The position numbers were made by a program, and so were the translations under genes. Below the pieces are notes generated by a model. It had not been told where the DNA came from. It made no database searches and worked only from the letters and a program-made list of their open reading frames with translations. Positions 8,317-17,354 of a DNA stretch of 64,000 nt are shown here, piece by piece. Within the stretch, counting starts at the first letter, position 1, and every line of letters starts with the position of its first letter. The stretch comes from Segatella copri DSM 18205 (GTDB lineage: Bacteria; Bacteroidota; Bacteroidia; Bacteroidales; Bacteroidaceae): positions 2,489,501-2,553,500 of the forward strand of contig NZ_CP102288.1 of the NCBI RefSeq assembly GCF_025151535.1. The letters are read 5' to 3'.

Positions 8317-9873
8317 TTAAATGTTCATAAATGCCTCCGCGCCTCTCACATAGTCGTTCTGTGGCACATTTGAGACTGTTTCTTCCCCGTCAACTTGGTC
8401 AAGGTTCTTCTCCAACACATTGCGGATGGTCGTGTAGGTGATGGATGAACAACCTGCCAGACGCTTGCAGGCCTTCTCCAGGCGCTCCTTGCCATACTTG
8501 CGCTTGAGAGACAGGACTCCTTGGCAGGACTTGTACGACTGCTCGACATGCTTCGTGCGATTGAGGATGGATTGGACTGCGGCAGTGGTGTTGCTGCCGA
8601 CCAATGCCGCCTCCTCCAGGAAATAGGCGGCATTATATCCCTGTCCGTGCTTGTAGGCAAGATGTTTGTCTGGCATATGCTCGTCAAGCGTGCTGTATCC
8701 AGATCCTTGGCGACGCTGATGGATGGCTATGCGAGAACTCCCGGAGTAAACCTCCACGGTATCCAAGTCCCACAGTACGCTCACCTTTTGCCCGACATAC
8801 TGGTATGGCACGCTATAGTTGTGCTTGTCAACCATGACGTGATAGGTACCGGACAGTTTCACCTCCTTGCGATATCTGAAGCGGTATGGAGCCATGGGCA
8901 GTTTACCCAACGTTGGTTGCTCTTCCGCCTCGAAGATGTCACGTCTGCTTCTCCCTGTCGTTCTGGACGGCTTTTCATTGAAGCCGTCCATCAACTCATA
9001 GATACGGGCATTCATACTCGGTAGATTGTAAAACACCTCGTCATGTAGCAGAGCGTAGACGGCATTGTATGTCTTTTGGACGAGTCCCTCGACTGGACCT
9101 TTGTCCCTGGGAGTGCGAACCCTGCAGGTTTGGAGGGTTGTATCGTAGTAGGCGGCCCATTCCACGGCTGCATCATTGAACGCTGGCTCGTAGCGGTCGT
9201 ATTTCTTCACCCACTGCTTCATGTTGTCACTCTTGGCTATGCGAGTTGTTCCGCCGAAGTAAGAGAAGGCATCGGATATACCGCCGAAGAAGTTCTCCAT
9301 GGAAGCGTTGTACATAGCCTTGGCAAATCCCAAACCGCTGTATGGCAGGATACAGACCAGGACGACAACCTTGGTTAGCTCACCTGTCTTCGGGTCGGTA
9401 AGCCACAGGGCATCGCCGGCGAAGTCAATCTGCATCTCTTCCCCAGGAATATAGGTGTTATGGAAGCTGAGGTTGTGTGAGTACTGATACTCACGGATTG
9501 ACTTCTTGAACTGGGTGTATCCATATCCGTCGGGATGCTCCTTCTTGTATGACTCGTGCAGGGCTTGAATGGTGAGGTAGCGGTTATGCGACAAGTCTGA
9601 CACATATTCAGGCAACAGCCCGTCCAGCACCTGACGTTGGGAGGATGGGGCTGCTGTGGGTTTGGACAACTGGAGGAAAGATTCTATTTCCCCGTCACTC
9701 ATGCGGCCTATCACGCCATAGGACAAACCTTGGGAATCCGCCAGGGTCTTGTAACGGTTCAGTACGCCACGTCCCATGTGTAGTTGCTCGCAAATGGTGC
9801 GTTGCGGTATTTTTGCCGCTAGCATTTGAAATGAACGTTTTAATTTGCTCATGTTTACATTACTTTGTGCCAT
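8317..9873 (-). CDS. istA: IS21-family transposase IstA
   Basis: The DDE transposase of the element. An N-terminal helix-turn-helix (QMLAAKIPQRTICEQLHMGR) is followed by an RNase-H-fold integrase core with MQIDFAGD, KSDNMK and GPVEGLV giving the D-D-E residues. The frame is open up to 9927, but a TATCTTTG promoter element on the - strand lies at 9901-9908. Transcription must therefore start inside that extension, and I chose the ATG at 9873 (MAQSNVNMSK), giving 518 residues. Confidence 0.93.
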   Translation of the reverse strand: MAQSNVNMSKLKRSFQMLAAKIPQRTICEQLHMGRGVLNRYKTLADSQGLSYGVIGRMSDGEIESFLQLSKPTAAPSSQRQVLDGLLPEYVSDLSHNRYLTIQALHESYKKEHPDGYGYTQFKKSIREYQYSHNLSFHNTYIPGEEMQIDFAGDALWLTDPKTGELTKVVVLVCILPYSGLGFAKAMYNASMENFFGGISDAFSYFGGTTRIAKSDNMKQWVKKYDRYEPAFNDAAVEWAAYYDTTLQTCRVRTPRDKGPVEGLVQKTYNAVYALLHDEVFYNLPSMNARIYELMDGFNEKPSRTTGRSRRDIFEAEEQPTLGKLPMAPYRFRYRKEVKLSGTYHVMVDKHNYSVPYQYVGQKVSVLWDLDTVEVYSGSSRIAIHQRRQGSGYSTLDEHMPDKHLAYKHGQGYNAAYFLEEAALVGSNTTAAVQSILNRTKHVEQSYKSCQGVLSLKRKYGKERLEKACKRLAGCSSITYTTIRNVLEKNLDQVDGEETVSNVPQNDYVRGAEAFMNI

Positions 9874-9900
9874 ATCTATACAGATTTTAAAATTCTTCTG

Positions 9901-9908
9901 CAAAGATA
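9901..9908 (-). promoter_or_regulatory. -7 element of the istA promoter
   Basis: TATCTTTG on the - strand, 28 bases before the chosen istA start. No good TTTG -33 box is seen. Confidence 0.5.
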
Positions 9909-10065
9909 GGCGGTGATTATTATACATGAGCAGAACTTTACATCTTTTTGATACCGATTGGTGCGCTATGATGGTACCGATTCAAGTGATACGATGGTAC
10001 CGAATGCAGTGCTATGATGGTACCGATTCATGCGCTACAGTGGTACCGATTCGCCGATACTGTCA

Positions 10066-10072
10066 CATATAT
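10066..10072. repeat. Target-site duplication, right copy (CATATAT)
   Basis: Matches 7432-7438 exactly and abuts the right terminal TGTCA of the IS21-family element. Confidence 0.85.
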
Positions 10073-10151
10073 ATATAATAATGTGATAACTTGTATCTTT
10101 TGGTGTAAAATATTAGGTTTATTTATACTTTGATATATATCATGTGATTAT

Positions 10152-10261
10152 ACGACATTTGTCATCCGGTCGTACGACAAGTGTCGTACAAACGCATGAC
10201 AAATGTCACGCAATCGCAAGAAAGGCTTCCTTGCATCGTTATAATTGATTCCTTGCATCGT
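10152..10261. repeat. 22-bp degenerate phased repeat array with GACA-NN-TGTC palindromes
   Basis: Five consecutive 22-bp units. The first three contain palindromes GACA-NN-TGTC with centres at 10158.5, 10180.5 and 10202.5, exactly 22 bp apart; the middle one extends to GTACGACA/TGTCGTAC. The last two share TTCCTTGCATCGT at 10227 and 10249, again 22 bp apart. This looks like an array of sites for a dimeric DNA-binding protein on one face of the helix. No gene was found in 10073-10327. Confidence 0.7.
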
Positions 10262-10327
10262 ATAAGTTGCGGCATTGTTATCATCCATCTCACCATAGCC
10301 AAGCATCGGGACGTAATTTTCATTTCC

Positions 10328-10549
10328 TCAGTTGGCTATGATTCCTCCTCTCACCAGCCATTTCGCAAAGAAGCGGTCACTAACCAGATAGCCAGTCGGA
10401 GTCTTGCTTACCAGCTGCTTATCTACCAATGCCTTTAATGCCGTTTTCACGCTGCTCGTAGCTGGAAGATGGTGGGTGCTGACAAACTGCTGACTCAACG
10501 GCGAAGATACCAAATGCTCACGAGCTATAGCCCACAAAAGGATTGTTCA
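10328..10549 (-). pseudogene. AAA-family ATPase remnant (C-terminal winged-helix part)
   Basis: About 73 codons read ILLWAIAREHLVSSPLS..., then HLPATSSVKTALKALVDKQL, then TPTGYLVSDRFFAKWLVR. This is the C-terminal winged helix of the COG1672-type ATPases common in Bacteroidales. The P-loop and the rest, about 300 residues, are gone; a TGA closes the frame just upstream. No start codon or promoter is evident, so it is a dead fragment. Confidence 0.65.
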
Positions 10550-10721
10550 ATCTTGCCATATCTTGTTATCATTCATTATACAAACGTTCAGTGCGCTTTT
10601 TACGCAACGCAAATTACGCAATAAAAAACGAGACCGCCAAATGTTTTCTTGTTTTTTAATCATAATTATCTCCTAAAGCTACATATACCTTAATTATATA
10701 TAGAAGAAAAGCGCACCGGAA
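10550..10721. other. Non-coding upstream region of the amylase gene
   Basis: AT-rich with no open frame of note. It contains CAAACGTTCA at 10581-10590, a degenerate copy of the operator at 10722; the two centres are 143 bp apart. Confidence 0.5.
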
Positions 10722-10735
10722 TGCAAACGTTTGCA
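10722..10735. promoter_or_regulatory. LacI-family-type operator palindrome
   Basis: TGCAAACGTTTGCA is a perfect 14-bp palindrome with the central CG and AAACGTTT core typical of LacI/MalR-family operators. It lies 32 bp before the TTTG box of the alpha-amylase promoter. Binding by a maltose-responsive LacI regulator is inference. Confidence 0.6.
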
Positions 10736-10763
10736 CAATTTATTCGCTTGATTTGCATCAATT

Positions 10764-10797
10764 TTTGAACAAGCTAATAAAATAAATCGTAACTTTG
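10764..10797 (+). promoter_or_regulatory. Alpha-amylase promoter
   Basis: TTTG at 10764-10767 and TAACTTTG at 10790-10797, spacing 22 bp, slightly longer than usual. The start codon follows about 60 bases downstream. Confidence 0.6.
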
Positions 10798-10862
10798 CCA
10801 ACGTATAACAATACAACTTGCAATTAAACATAAAATAATAATCACAAAATACAATGATAATT

Positions 10863-12881
10863 ATGAAGAAGATATACTTTACACTTATCGCTTTACTGGC
10901 AAGCATCAATATGTTTGCACAAGGTTGGCCTGCTAACTATAGTGGCGTCATGCTGCAAGGATTCTCATGGGATTCTTACGACTACTCCCAATGGACTGTC
11001 TTAGAGAAGCAAACCGATGATATGAAAGGATTCATCGACCTTGTATGGCTTCCACAAAGCGGTAAATGCATCGAAACTACTCAGGTAATGGGCTATAAGC
11101 CATATTATTATTTCAACCAGAATTCCTCATTCGGAACTGAGGCTGAACTCAGAAGTCTGATTGCCAAATTCAAAGCCAACGGCATAGGCGCAATAGCAGA
11201 TGTTGTGGTCAATCATCGCAATACAGACGGCTGGTATACCTTCCCTGGAGAAACCTACAAGGGAGTGACCTACCAGATGCAATCTACAGACATCTGCAAG
11301 AATGATGATGGAGGAGCTACTTCAACACAGGCAACTAAAGACGGTGTAAGCCTCAGCCAGAACTATGATGAGGGAACCGACTTTGGAGGATGCCGTGATA
11401 TTGACCATAAGAGCGCAAACGTGCAGAAGATTATCAAGGCATATCTGAAATTCCTGAAAGAGGATATAGGATATACCGGATTCCGCTACGACATGGTAAA
11501 GGGTTTCAGCGGTACCCACGTGGCTGACTACAATGATGCAACAGGCGTAAAATTCTCTGTTGGAGAATATTGGGATGGAAACGAGACTATCATCAACTGG
11601 ATAAACAGCACCAACAAGAAGAGTGCAGCCTTCGACTTCCAGTTCCGTTATAATGTACGTGACGCAATAGGCGTAAAAGACAATAAGATTGTTTCAGCAC
11701 AGAACTGGTCGAAGCTGAAGAGCGATTACAATCTGATGCATGATGCAACCTATCGTCAGTATGCCATCACATTCGTAGAGAATCACGACATGCAATACCG
11801 TTCTAAAGATGAGCCGCTGGATCCTCTTAAGCGAGATACGCTTGCAGCCAATGCCTATATGCTCGCCATGCCGGGAACTCCTTGCGTGTTCCAGCCACAC
11901 TGGAGAGCATACAAGCAGGAAATCAAGAGCATGATTGAAGCCCGCAAACTTGCAGGCATCACCAACATGAGCAATTATACCAACAAGATGGCACAGACCG
12001 CATGCTTCGCCAATGAGACTACTGGCAACAAGGCTAAGCTCATCGTGGTTGTAGGAAACAACACCAAGGCATATACTCCGAGTGCTGATTATACACAGAT
12101 TCTCGAAGGATACCACTACCGTTATTATCTTTCAAAATCAGCAGAAACCGCATGGTGCAATATTCCATCAGGCGAATACGAGGCAGGATTCAAGGCTAAG
12201 CTTACGGCTGTCAGTCAGAACAGCAATGCCAAACTGGTATACACTACTGACGGCACAGCCCCTACAGCCAAGAGCAAGCAGGTGGCTACAGGTAGCACCA
12301 TCAACATAGAAGAGACCTGCACCTTGAAGGTTGGCTTGCTTATCAATGGAAACGTAACAGGTATCCGTACCTACAATTATACCGTCAAGGCATTCGAACC
12401 ATATACCATCACCGTATATGCCAATGCTGACCAGGTAACCAACTGGGGTTCAGTCATGTATTTCTACGCATGGAATTCCAGCGAAACCTTTACAAAAGCC
12501 TGGCCAGGTACTGCTGTCACAGCAACCAAGACGCTGAACGGAAAGAAGTGGTACTATATGGACTTCAAGATCAAAAGCAAGGATGCTATCGTAAACATCA
12601 TCTTCAATCAGGGAAATGGAACAGGCAAGAAGCAGACCGTAGACTTGAATGCCGGCAACAGCACCAAGTATTATGAGATTACCACTACACAGAGTAATGG
12701 CAAATACACCTGCAAGGATGTTACCGCCACCTGGGCACCAACAGGCATCACGGGAACTCCAACCATAAGCAATACCACAACAGACAACGCATGGTATACA
12801 CTTAGCGGTATGAAATTGGGTAAGAAGCCTGCAGAGAGCGGTGTTTACATCCACCAGGGAAAGAAAGTGATTATCAGATAA
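10863..12881 (+). CDS. Secreted GH13 alpha-amylase with starch-binding module
   Basis: A secreted starch-degrading enzyme. I chose the ATG at 10863 (MKKIYFTLIALLASINMFAQ), which gives a clean signal peptide; an ATG nine bases upstream is also possible. The GH13 barrel shows VVVNH, GFRYDMVKGF (Asp nucleophile), SVGEYWDG (Glu acid/base) and FVENHD. About residues 440-510 form a chitobiase-type beta domain (LVYTTDGTAPTAKS). About 515-610 form a CBM26-like module with YFYAWNS and AWPGT. The tail WYTLSGMKLGKKPAESGVYI resembles a type IX secretion sorting end. It complements the sus operon 6 kb upstream. Confidence 0.93.
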   Translation: MKKIYFTLIALLASINMFAQGWPANYSGVMLQGFSWDSYDYSQWTVLEKQTDDMKGFIDLVWLPQSGKCIETTQVMGYKPYYYFNQNSSFGTEAELRSLIAKFKANGIGAIADVVVNHRNTDGWYTFPGETYKGVTYQMQSTDICKNDDGGATSTQATKDGVSLSQNYDEGTDFGGCRDIDHKSANVQKIIKAYLKFLKEDIGYTGFRYDMVKGFSGTHVADYNDATGVKFSVGEYWDGNETIINWINSTNKKSAAFDFQFRYNVRDAIGVKDNKIVSAQNWSKLKSDYNLMHDATYRQYAITFVENHDMQYRSKDEPLDPLKRDTLAANAYMLAMPGTPCVFQPHWRAYKQEIKSMIEARKLAGITNMSNYTNKMAQTACFANETTGNKAKLIVVVGNNTKAYTPSADYTQILEGYHYRYYLSKSAETAWCNIPSGEYEAGFKAKLTAVSQNSNAKLVYTTDGTAPTAKSKQVATGSTINIEETCTLKVGLLINGNVTGIRTYNYTVKAFEPYTITVYANADQVTNWGSVMYFYAWNSSETFTKAWPGTAVTATKTLNGKKWYYMDFKIKSKDAIVNIIFNQGNGTGKKQTVDLNAGNSTKYYEITTTQSNGKYTCKDVTATWAPTGITGTPTISNTTTDNAWYTLSGMKLGKKPAESGVYIHQGKKVIIR

Positions 12882-12895
12882 GAATATAACAAATA

Positions 12896-13000
12896 AGTTC
12901 AAAGAATAGTTTTAAGTTTTTAGGTTTATTAAGGTTTATGTTTTTAGGTTTAGTTTTGTGTGAACAAAATTACTAGTTAGTTGTTTTAGGTTAAGAATAA
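12896..13000. other. AT-rich intergenic stretch with TTTAGGTTT motifs
   Basis: Several copies of TTTAGGTTT or TTTAGGTTA occur between the amylase stop and its terminator. The same motif is repeated in the candidate small RNA at 54640-54815 (read on the - strand). No coding frame. Confidence 0.4.
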
Positions 13001-13042
13001 AGAGGTATATCCAAGATTCATCTTCGGGATATACCTCTTTTC
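13001..13042 (+). terminator. Terminator after the amylase gene
   Basis: AGAGGTATATCC (13001-13012) pairs with GGATATACCTCT (13027-13038), followed by TTTCTTATTTT. The gene on the opposite strand, nadK, ends nearby, so it may act in both directions. Confidence 0.8.
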
Positions 13043-13070
13043 TTATTTTAATTATCTTTCTTATTCTAAA

Positions 13071-13961
13071 TTATCTTTCGCGCTGGTCAGCACCCCACAT
13101 CAGTTTCTCTCTCAGGGTAGAGAAATAACGCTGGTTGCGCTGCTTCACAATCTTGATGCTATGAGGAGCCTTGCGGATGATGAGGCGGGTTTCCTCCGTC
13201 ATACGCTCACTACGACCATCGATGGCTACCAGATAGTTGTGGCTGCGGCTCTCGATATCGAGCGTGATGACAGCCGTATCGTTGATAACGATAGGACGGA
13301 TGTTCAGACTGTGAGGAGCCACCGGAGTAAGACAGATGCTGCCACTCTGCGGAATGATGATAGGTCCGCCATTCGATAGATTGTATGCCGTAGAACCTGT
13401 TGGCGTGGTAACAATCAGTCCATCAGCCTGATAGGTAACGAGGAATTCGCCATCTACCTGCGTACGGATGGAAATCATCGAAGCATCATCACGCTTCAGT
13501 ACGGCGATATCGTTGAGGGCGAACGGATTGCCGGCAAGTATGCCACCTTCTGCCTCCACCTGAATCACCGCATGCTCCTCTATCAGACATTCACCAGCAT
13601 AAAGACTGTCCAGCGCCGACTCGATCTCGCTTGGCAGCACATCGGCAAGGAAGCCCAATCTGCCCATATTCACACCGATGATAGGCGTACCCTTGGCTCC
13701 CACACGGCTCGCTGCCTTCAGGAAGGTACCGTCACCACCCATAGAGATGACGTAATCCACATCAAAGTTGTAATCCTCGAACACCCCAGCCGCCTTCACA
13801 TCGAGATGCTGGTCGCGGATAAGAAACTCGTAATAAGCATTCTCCACATAAACTTCAGCCTCCTTCTTTTCGAGATAAAGAAGGATTTTCTCTATCGAAG
13901 CCGACTTCTTAGCCTGGTATTCATTACCAAATATTGCGAATTTTAAATGTTGCTGTGCCAT
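13071..13961 (-). CDS. nadK: NAD kinase
   Basis: Phosphorylates NAD to NADP using ATP or polyphosphate. At 296 residues it has normal length. The GGDGT motif is at 75-79 and the substrate-binding PTGSTAYNLSNGGPII segment at about 180-195, with ALNDIAVL between them. It is transcribed from a divergent promoter shared with the DJ-1 family gene. Confidence 0.96.
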   Translation of the reverse strand: MAQQHLKFAIFGNEYQAKKSASIEKILLYLEKKEAEVYVENAYYEFLIRDQHLDVKAAGVFEDYNFDVDYVISMGGDGTFLKAASRVGAKGTPIIGVNMGRLGFLADVLPSEIESALDSLYAGECLIEEHAVIQVEAEGGILAGNPFALNDIAVLKRDDASMISIRTQVDGEFLVTYQADGLIVTTPTGSTAYNLSNGGPIIIPQSGSICLTPVAPHSLNIRPIVINDTAVITLDIESRSHNYLVAIDGRSERMTEETRLIIRKAPHSIKIVKQRNQRYFSTLREKLMWGADQRER

Positions 13962-13965
13962 TTAT

Positions 13966-14004
13966 TTTGTTATTTCAATAATTATTCTTACTTTTGCAAA
14001 GGTA
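13966..14004. promoter_or_regulatory. Divergent promoter pair, nadK and DJ-1/ispD
   Basis: TACTTTTG at 13989-13996 faces right, with TTTG at 13966-13969 (19 bp spacing). It abuts CAAAGGTA at 13997-14004, which reads TACCTTTG on the - strand. The two -7 elements together form a near-palindrome. Confidence 0.65.
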
Positions 14005-14044
14005 ATCATATTATTTGAATAACAAGACAAAAAACAAATAAATT

Positions 14045-14617
14045 ATGGCTAAGGTATATGAATTTCTTGCCAATGGCTTCGAGGAAATCGAAGGATTGGC
14101 TCCGGTTGACATCCTACGTAGAGGTGGTGTAGACATCAAGACTGTAAGTGTAACGGGTACTGAATGGGTAGAAACATCGCATGGTGTTACCATCAAGGCT
14201 GACCTGAAGTTTGAGGATATTGCCAGCTTTGAAGATGCTGACATGCTGATGATTCCGGGCGGAATGCCAGGCAGTACAAACCTCAACGAGCACGAAGGTG
14301 TGCGCCAGGCGCTCATCGCACAGCACAAGGCTGGCAAGCGAATCGGTGCCATCTGCGCAGCCCCAATGGTTCTTGCAAGCACAGGCATCCTCGAAGGAAA
14401 GAAGGCTACCTGTTATCCTGGCTTCGAGCAGTATTTCGGCGAGAACACCGAATATACCGCCACCCTCTTCCAGGAAGACGGTAACGTGATTACGGGCGAA
14501 GGTCCTGCCGCAACCCTCCCATACGCCTATAAGATATTGAGCTATTTCGTAAGCAAGGAAACTGTAGCTGCCCTGCAGGATGGCATGATGTATGATCATC
14601 TCATGCAAAGCAAGTAA
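14045..14617 (+). CDS. DJ-1/PfpI family protein
   Basis: A cytosolic member of the DJ-1/ThiJ group; relatives act as glyoxalases, deglycase-like enzymes or stress chaperones. At 190 residues it has typical length. The nucleophile elbow GAICAAP puts the reactive cysteine at 104, with the conserved Glu in GFEEIEGL at 15-16 and a PGG-G motif at 71-76. It lies 42 bp before ispD, probably on the same transcript. The precise substrate cannot be told from sequence. Confidence 0.92.
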   Translation: MAKVYEFLANGFEEIEGLAPVDILRRGGVDIKTVSVTGTEWVETSHGVTIKADLKFEDIASFEDADMLMIPGGMPGSTNLNEHEGVRQALIAQHKAGKRIGAICAAPMVLASTGILEGKKATCYPGFEQYFGENTEYTATLFQEDGNVITGEGPAATLPYAYKILSYFVSKETVAALQDGMMYDHLMQSK

Positions 14618-14659
14618 GCCCTATAAACTATACATTATAAAACATTAATTAGTAACAAA

Positions 14660-15328
14660 GTGGATTACGTAATCATAGTAGCCGGAGGCAAGGGCCTCCG
14701 CATGGGAAGTGAGATTCCAAAACAGTTCTTGCCGGTAGCGGGCAAGCCTATCCTGATGCGCACCATAGAGCGTTTTCATGAATATGACCCTGCATTGAAC
14801 ATCATCCTGGTTCTGCCGGAGAGTCAGCAGGCATACTGGCACCAGCTCTGCGAGGAGCATCATTTCAGCATCAAGCACCAGATAGCCAATGGTGGCGACA
14901 CCCGTTTCCAGTCATCCAAAAACGGACTGGCACTCATTCCTGAAGATGAAGATGGCGTAGTGGGTATTCACGACGGCGTGCGCCCATTCGTATCTAAAGA
15001 AGTCATCGAGGAATGTTTCGAGACGGCTCGCGAAGAATATGCAGCCATCCCTGTATATGCCGTAACCGACACCCTGCGCTATATCGACCAGCACGGAGGC
15101 GGAAAGAACGTGCTGCGCAGCGATTACCGCGTGGTGCAGACTCCCCAGACCTTCGACATCGGTCTGGCAAAGCAGGCTTTCAACCAGGAATACAAGGAAC
15201 AGTTTACCGATGATGCTTCGGTGGTAGAAAGTCTTGGCTGTCAGGTTGCAATGGTTGAGGGTAACCGTGAGAACATCAAGATTACCACTCCATTCGACAT
15301 CAAGGTAGCGGAAGCTTTGCTGGGCTGA
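14660..15328 (+). CDS. ispD: 2-C-methyl-D-erythritol 4-phosphate cytidylyltransferase
   Basis: Third step of the MEP isoprenoid pathway: CTP + MEP to CDP-ME. At 222 residues it is standard. The N-terminal nucleotide-binding motif [18 protein letters not shown] is complete, as are [18 protein letters not shown] and [10 protein letters not shown]. Translation starts at GTG; no ATG fits better. The last 29 bp overlap the convergent glycosidase gene. A second member of the family lies at 45225, but its neighbours point to a polyol substrate, so this one is the isoprenoid enzyme. Confidence 0.95.
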   Translation: MDYVIIVAGGKGLRMGSEIPKQFLPVAGKPILMRTIERFHEYDPALNIILVLPESQQAYWHQLCEEHHFSIKHQIANGGDTRFQSSKNGLALIPEDEDGVVGIHDGVRPFVSKEVIEECFETAREEYAAIPVYAVTDTLRYIDQHGGGKNVLRSDYRVVQTPQTFDIGLAKQAFNQEYKEQFTDDASVVESLGCQVAMVEGNRENIKITTPFDIKVAEALLG

Positions 15329-17222
15329 TAATCTGCATGTCATCCCTGTTAGACAGGATGACGAAGACTGAGCCATAAGCTGGCAAGTTCAAATTCACTA
15401 TCTGGCGGATTCTGGAAGTACCGGTACGGAAGGTTGCCGTAATCTGGCGCTCCTTATTCTCCTGATTAATCAGGAAATAGATATCCTTCCTGCCCGTTGC
15501 CTCCAGAACCAGACGGTGGGCATAATCCATATTCTCAGGCAGTATGACATCTGGATCGATGCCATACTGCGAGAAGTTCTTCGCCTGATAAGGCTTGTCG
15601 ATGATGACGATGCCTTCCTCACGCAATTCCTCCAGTTTCGCTTTTATCTCAGCAGAGAGAGAGCTCTCCGGCTGCGAAACCACGAGAATGCGATAATCCT
15701 GATTTCCAGGCAGTTTACCTTTCGGACTGTATTCGAAATTCCATTTCAGCAAGGCATCCTTGTTAATCAAATCGTATTTGTAACCACGAGGGGCACGATA
15801 GCTGTTCTTCTGTTCGGGGTTTTCCGAAGGATGGAACACAGCGATATCAACCACCGATCTGCCCTGCTGCAGATAATGCTGACACATGGTGATGTAATCC
15901 ATGAAACCTCGATCCTCTGGATGCCGGACAATATCATGCTGGAAAATGAGCCTGTTGATACCAAGCGCCAGGTGGCTGTCTGTCAAAGGTTTGAGCAAGG
16001 CGGGCGTTCCGTTCTGTGCGCCATAGTTTCCTGTACAAGCCACAGCCTGGACCGGATTTTCATTATAGATATGGGCTCTGCTTACGGCACGGAACATATC
16101 GTCGGGATGATCGGTACGCGGGATAGGCTCACAAGAAACCTCAACATACTGTTCTTCTGCCAGACGGGTGAAGGTCTGGAAGAACTTCTCCTTTACCAGT
16201 TCCTCGATGGTGAGACGGATATCATTCTGTACCTGTTCGTATCGGGAAGCCGACTCCAGCGGAACACCTGCCATGATAGGAAGATAAGGGATGAGATCAT
16301 AGCCGCGGCGCACCTTGAATTCTTCGGCAAACTGACAGCCCCAGTTCTGGCTACCCCACTCTCTCGGGTCGATATACAGATACGACACCACATCGCCATG
16401 CGGACGGTTCAGTAACGGCGCATACCAGGAACCGAATAGTTTCTTTACGGCTGCCGGTGAGAACCTGTCCACCTCAAGTCCTATACCTTTCCCATCCGTT
16501 GCATGAGTCTGTCCCGTTGAGGTATGTCCCATCCGCAACAGGCACCAGGAGCCCTTAGGCAACTTATTCTGCAAGATACCATTCACCATGACACCCATCA
16601 CCATTCCCCCTTCCATCTTCAAGGGGAGCACATCAGTCATCGGCACCGCCTCGCTCCGGGCAGCCGAATCGGTTGCGTTGCGCCAGGCAGGACCCGTTTT
16701 CCCTTTAAACCGGATAGCAAAAGCTGCAATATCCTGATAATATCCACCTTCGCTTCCGGCAGACTGCATCTTTCCGTCCTTATAACTCTCGGGCTGCCAC
16801 ATCTGCAAGCCTTCAATCTTCTTTCCGCCCTTCACGATGGTATCGGTCCAGACAACCTTCTGCATCGATTCAGCAGGGAGGACAAGCGGATTGCCAGGCA
16901 AGACATGGATGCCCATATCAAAATCGAGAGAGTCGGCTAGCTGGAAGGAATAATCCATCATCTTCCAGAACTCAGGCGACAGCTGTGCCACCCCGTCCTG
17001 AAATTCCAGACGCTCGCCGGCTTCACGTACCGGCATCAGCCAGATACCGCCCATACCTACATTCTTCATACCCGTCAGATCGGCATGAATACCCGGTCTG
17101 GAAACAGAGCCATACTTCCAGTTCCAGAAGGTCCAAGGCTTAGCCTCGTCATTATATGCCATTGCCGACACAACCAGAAGCGCCAGCAAAGCTATCACCA
17201 TATATCTTTTCTTACTATTCAT
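15300..17222 (-). CDS. GH106-like secreted glycosidase, short form
   Basis: Signal peptide [22 protein letters not shown]. It then has the GH106 (alpha-L-rhamnosidase) N-terminal pattern: [27 protein letters not shown] and [19 protein letters not shown]. The frame is open 31 codons further up, but the signal peptide and the promoter at 17246-17277 fix the ATG at 17222. At 640 residues it is clearly shorter than usual GH106 enzymes (about 900-1100), with the C-terminal sandwich domains reduced. Substrate and activity are uncertain. Confidence 0.75.
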   Translation of the reverse strand: MNSKKRYMVIALLALLVVSAMAYNDEAKPWTFWNWKYGSVSRPGIHADLTGMKNVGMGGIWLMPVREAGERLEFQDGVAQLSPEFWKMMDYSFQLADSLDFDMGIHVLPGNPLVLPAESMQKVVWTDTIVKGGKKIEGLQMWQPESYKDGKMQSAGSEGGYYQDIAAFAIRFKGKTGPAWRNATDSAARSEAVPMTDVLPLKMEGGMVMGVMVNGILQNKLPKGSWCLLRMGHTSTGQTHATDGKGIGLEVDRFSPAAVKKLFGSWYAPLLNRPHGDVVSYLYIDPREWGSQNWGCQFAEEFKVRRGYDLIPYLPIMAGVPLESASRYEQVQNDIRLTIEELVKEKFFQTFTRLAEEQYVEVSCEPIPRTDHPDDMFRAVSRAHIYNENPVQAVACTGNYGAQNGTPALLKPLTDSHLALGINRLIFQHDIVRHPEDRGFMDYITMCQHYLQQGRSVVDIAVFHPSENPEQKNSYRAPRGYKYDLINKDALLKWNFEYSPKGKLPGNQDYRILVVSQPESSLSAEIKAKLEELREEGIVIIDKPYQAKNFSQYGIDPDVILPENMDYAHRLVLEATGRKDIYFLINQENKERQITATFRTGTSRIRQIVNLNLPAYGSVFVILSNRDDMQIISPAKLPLP

Positions 17223-17245
17223 GAAAGTTTTAATCTTATTCGGTG

Positions 17246-17277
17246 CGAAGGTACGAAGAAAAATCAATATAAACAAA
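17246..17277 (-). promoter_or_regulatory. Promoter of the GH106-like gene
   Basis: On the - strand: TTTG at 17277-17274, 20 bp, then TACCTTCG at 17253-17246, 24 bases before the chosen ATG. Confidence 0.55.
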
Positions 17278-17315
17278 TAAAAAAGCCACAATTGCGGAAA
17301 AAAAGCGTTAAACAT

Positions 17316-17347
17316 TTTGGCTGTTTTGCCATAATGTTGTACTTTTG
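17316..17347 (+). promoter_or_regulatory. recG promoter
   Basis: TTTG at 17316-17319, 20 bp, TACTTTTG at 17340-17347. It lies only 7 bp before the ATG at 17355, so the mRNA has almost no leader. Confidence 0.7.
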
Positions 17348-17354
17348 CATCATT

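Larger units (their letters stand above)
7439..10065 (-). mobile_element. Complete IS21-family insertion sequence
   Basis: A 2627-bp element with imperfect terminal inverted repeats beginning TGAC and reaching GGTACC after about 24 bp at both ends, flanked by a perfect 7-bp duplication. Each end carries four GGTACCGAT-type sites about 23 bp apart (left starts 7454, 7478, 7501, 7525; right starts 9973, 9996, 10019, 10042), the multiple transposase-binding arrangement known for IS21 relatives. It carries istA and istB on the - strand, both intact, so it looks functional and fairly recent. Confidence 0.93.

Noticed and set aside
10152..10261. CRISPR array
   Set aside because: The 22-bp units follow each other without spacers, differ from one another, and have no cas genes nearby.
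17085..17354. N-terminal extension of RecG by 90 codons
   Set aside because: A consensus promoter at 17316-17347 lies inside it, and the ATG at 17355 gives the normal protein.
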